From Acidobacteriaceae bacterium (GTDB taxonomy: Bacteria; Acidobacteriota; Terriglobia; Terriglobales; Acidobacteriaceae): 25,291 nt of DNA. The stretch is taken from positions 1 to 25,291 of the forward strand of contig JAUTWY010000251.1 in the NCBI GenBank assembly GCA_030838305.1. The letters run 5' to 3'. The translations under genes and the position numbers were made by a program. Within the stretch, counting starts at the first letter, position 1; each line of letters opens with the position of its first letter. The notes under the pieces are model-generated. The model made no database searches and was not told where the DNA came from. It was given only the letters and a program-made list of their open reading frames with translations. Shown in pieces: positions 24,243 to 25,291 of the stretch.

Positions 24243-24569
24243 TCATTCTTCCGCTGAGACCGATTCAGCTATCCATTGCAGGTAGTCGGGCGATCCATCT
24301 TCAATCGTTAGGCAGACGCACTCCGGGAGCTCGTAAGAATGGAGATCCGCAATCGCCTGCCGCACTTGGCCGAAGAGACTGGCCGTTGTCTTAATCATTA
24401 AGACCCATTCGCGAGCTGCTTCCACTTTATCTTTCCAGCGGTAGACTGATGTGACTTGGGGCACGATATTCACGCAGGCTGCAAGGCCGTGCTCCACCAA
24501 ATGGCGCGCGATTTTGGCGGCCTCTCCTTCCGAGTTCGTGGTGGTAAGGACGATTCGTTTGTCGGTCAT
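24243..24569 (-). CDS. cutA: CutA1 divalent-cation tolerance protein
   Basis: The 108 residues match CutA1 (usually 105-115), a trimeric ferredoxin-like protein linked to copper and divalent metal tolerance, with a still debated role. Hallmarks are VLTTTNSEGEAAKIARHLVEHGLAACVNIVP, with the Cys in AACVN, followed by SVYRWKDKVE, EWVLMIKTT, and the helix HSYELPECVCLTI. The C-terminal PDYLQWIAESV is also standard. It lies divergent from the phosphohexomutase gene with 83 bases between. No ribosome site is visible upstream of the ATG, so it may be leaderless or poorly translated. Confidence 0.95.
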   Translation of the reverse strand: MTDKRIVLTTTNSEGEAAKIARHLVEHGLAACVNIVPQVTSVYRWKDKVEAAREWVLMIKTTASLFGQVRQAIADLHSYELPECVCLTIEDGSPDYLQWIAESVSAEE

Positions 24570-24652
24570 ATAAAATCAGCCATCAGCAACCGGCAGCCCT
24601 CTGCCGGCCAGCGTCATCTGAGAGCGTAGCAGCTAAGCCGGAGAACGAGAAG

Positions 24653-25291
24653 ATGACTATGCAAATCAAGTTCGGTACTTCGGGATGGCGGGCGGTAATG
24701 GCGGAAGAGTTCACCTTTGCCAACGTTCGGCGCGCGGTGGGTGGAATCGCGCGTTACGTGGCCGGACAGAAGAAACAGGGTGCGCGAGTAATCGTGGGAC
24801 GCGATCCGCGGTTTCTGGGCGAGACGTTTTGTTCCATGGCCGCGGATATTCTGGCGGCACACGCCGTCACTCCGGTGACGGTCACAGAACCCGCGCCTAC
24901 ACCAGCGTTCGCTTACGCTGTCGTTCAGGCGAAGGCGGATGGCGTGATCAACTTTACGGCCTCACATAATCCTCCGGAATATAACGGCATCAAGTTCTCG
25001 ACGCCGGATGGCTGCCCGGCGCTGCCCGAAGTCACCAAAAAGGTTGAAGCTGAGATTCAGGCTGCGGATAGTTCGGGTGCATCGGGCGAAAAAGGCAACG
25101 GTCACGACGGAGCGGGCAGAGAATCTCTTGACGTGAGACCGGGATACTTGAAGCGTCTGGCAGAGATTGTGGATCTGGAAGTGATTCGCAAGGCGAAGCT
25201 GCAGGTGTGCTTTGATCCCATGTGGGGCGCGGCGCGGGGATATTCGGACGGAGTCTTGCATGACGCCGGCGTGAAAGTTGCCACAGTCCAC
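24653..25291 (+). CDS. Phosphoglucomutase/phosphomannomutase, N-terminal part (truncated by window)
   Basis: The first 213 residues of an alpha-D-phosphohexomutase, which interconverts sugar-1-phosphates and sugar-6-phosphates. IKFGTSGWRAVMAEEF (residues 5-20) is the family N-terminus, VIVGRDPRFLGE lies at about 47-58, and the phospho-serine site is Ser104 in FTASHNPPEYNGIKF. Domain 1 is complete; domain 2 begins at about 160 (GYLKRLAEIV; VCFDPMWGAARGY). The gene continues beyond the window. A second ATG at 24659 is two codons on and equally plausible; GGAG at 24640 is about 9 bases upstream of the first. The sequence before it diverges from cutA. The substrate (glucose, mannose or glucosamine phosphate) cannot be decided from this part. 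Confidence 0.92.
   Translation, partial: MTMQIKFGTSGWRAVMAEEFTFANVRRAVGGIARYVAGQKKQGARVIVGRDPRFLGETFCSMAADILAAHAVTPVTVTEPAPTPAFAYAVVQAKADGVINFTASHNPPEYNGIKFSTPDGCPALPEVTKKVEAEIQAADSSGASGEKGNGHDGAGRESLDVRPGYLKRLAEIVDLEVIRKAKLQVCFDPMWGAARGYSDGVLHDAGVKVATVH

Overview
The window reads as a chromosomal segment of an Acidobacteriota bacterium, probably Terriglobia/Koribacter-like. This rests on family content rather than a marker gene: two tandem secreted vWA proteins of the type known as the VWFA-related acidobacterial domain, a pair of MacB-like permeases, and a secreted protein with a PGTP-repeat tail. The DNA is fairly GC-rich, and most genes are ordinary housekeeping or envelope genes. No tRNA, rRNA, CRISPR array, transposase or integrase was seen.

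Layout. 1-1771: a small hypothetical gene, then a zinc-ribbon/transmembrane/Sel1 protein. 1922-2799 (minus): an ABM-fold monooxygenase-like protein and a cupin. 2954-4057 (minus): a secreted protein with a TrbI/VirB10-like middle and a PGTP-repeat tail, divergent from rph (RNase PH, 4287-5024). 5129-7639 (minus): two translationally linked MacB-type ABC permeases with no ATPase nearby. 8132-11395: a large membrane hybrid histidine kinase with three PAS domains and a receiver. 11403-12767 (minus): an aldehyde dehydrogenase. 13340-15217: a tagatose-bisphosphate-aldolase-like protein, a strong terminator, and a short-chain dehydrogenase. 15296-18720 (minus): an apparent operon of DUF1015 protein, peptidoglycan amidase and GerMN lipo/membrane protein. 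18882-21105: two vWA proteins with overlapping ends. 21161-23368: a CBS-like PLP enzyme followed by a cystathionine gamma-lyase/synthase, a likely reverse transsulfuration pair. 23428-24228: a methyltransferase. 24243-24569 (minus): CutA. 24653 to the window end: the start of a phosphoglucomutase/phosphomannomutase.

The most noteworthy observations are three. (i) The last ~14 codons of the aldehyde dehydrogenase recur, in frame and diverged, at 7823-7868, so the hybrid kinase gene lies between two copies of that gene tail, like an insertion scar. (ii) A CxxC motif sits inside the PLP phosphate-binding loop of the CBS-like enzyme, suggesting possible redox control. (iii) Several secreted or envelope proteins have unusual architecture (zinc-ribbon/TM/Sel1, and a PGTP tail between two cysteines). 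I found no clear new multi-gene system; most of the window is ordinary.
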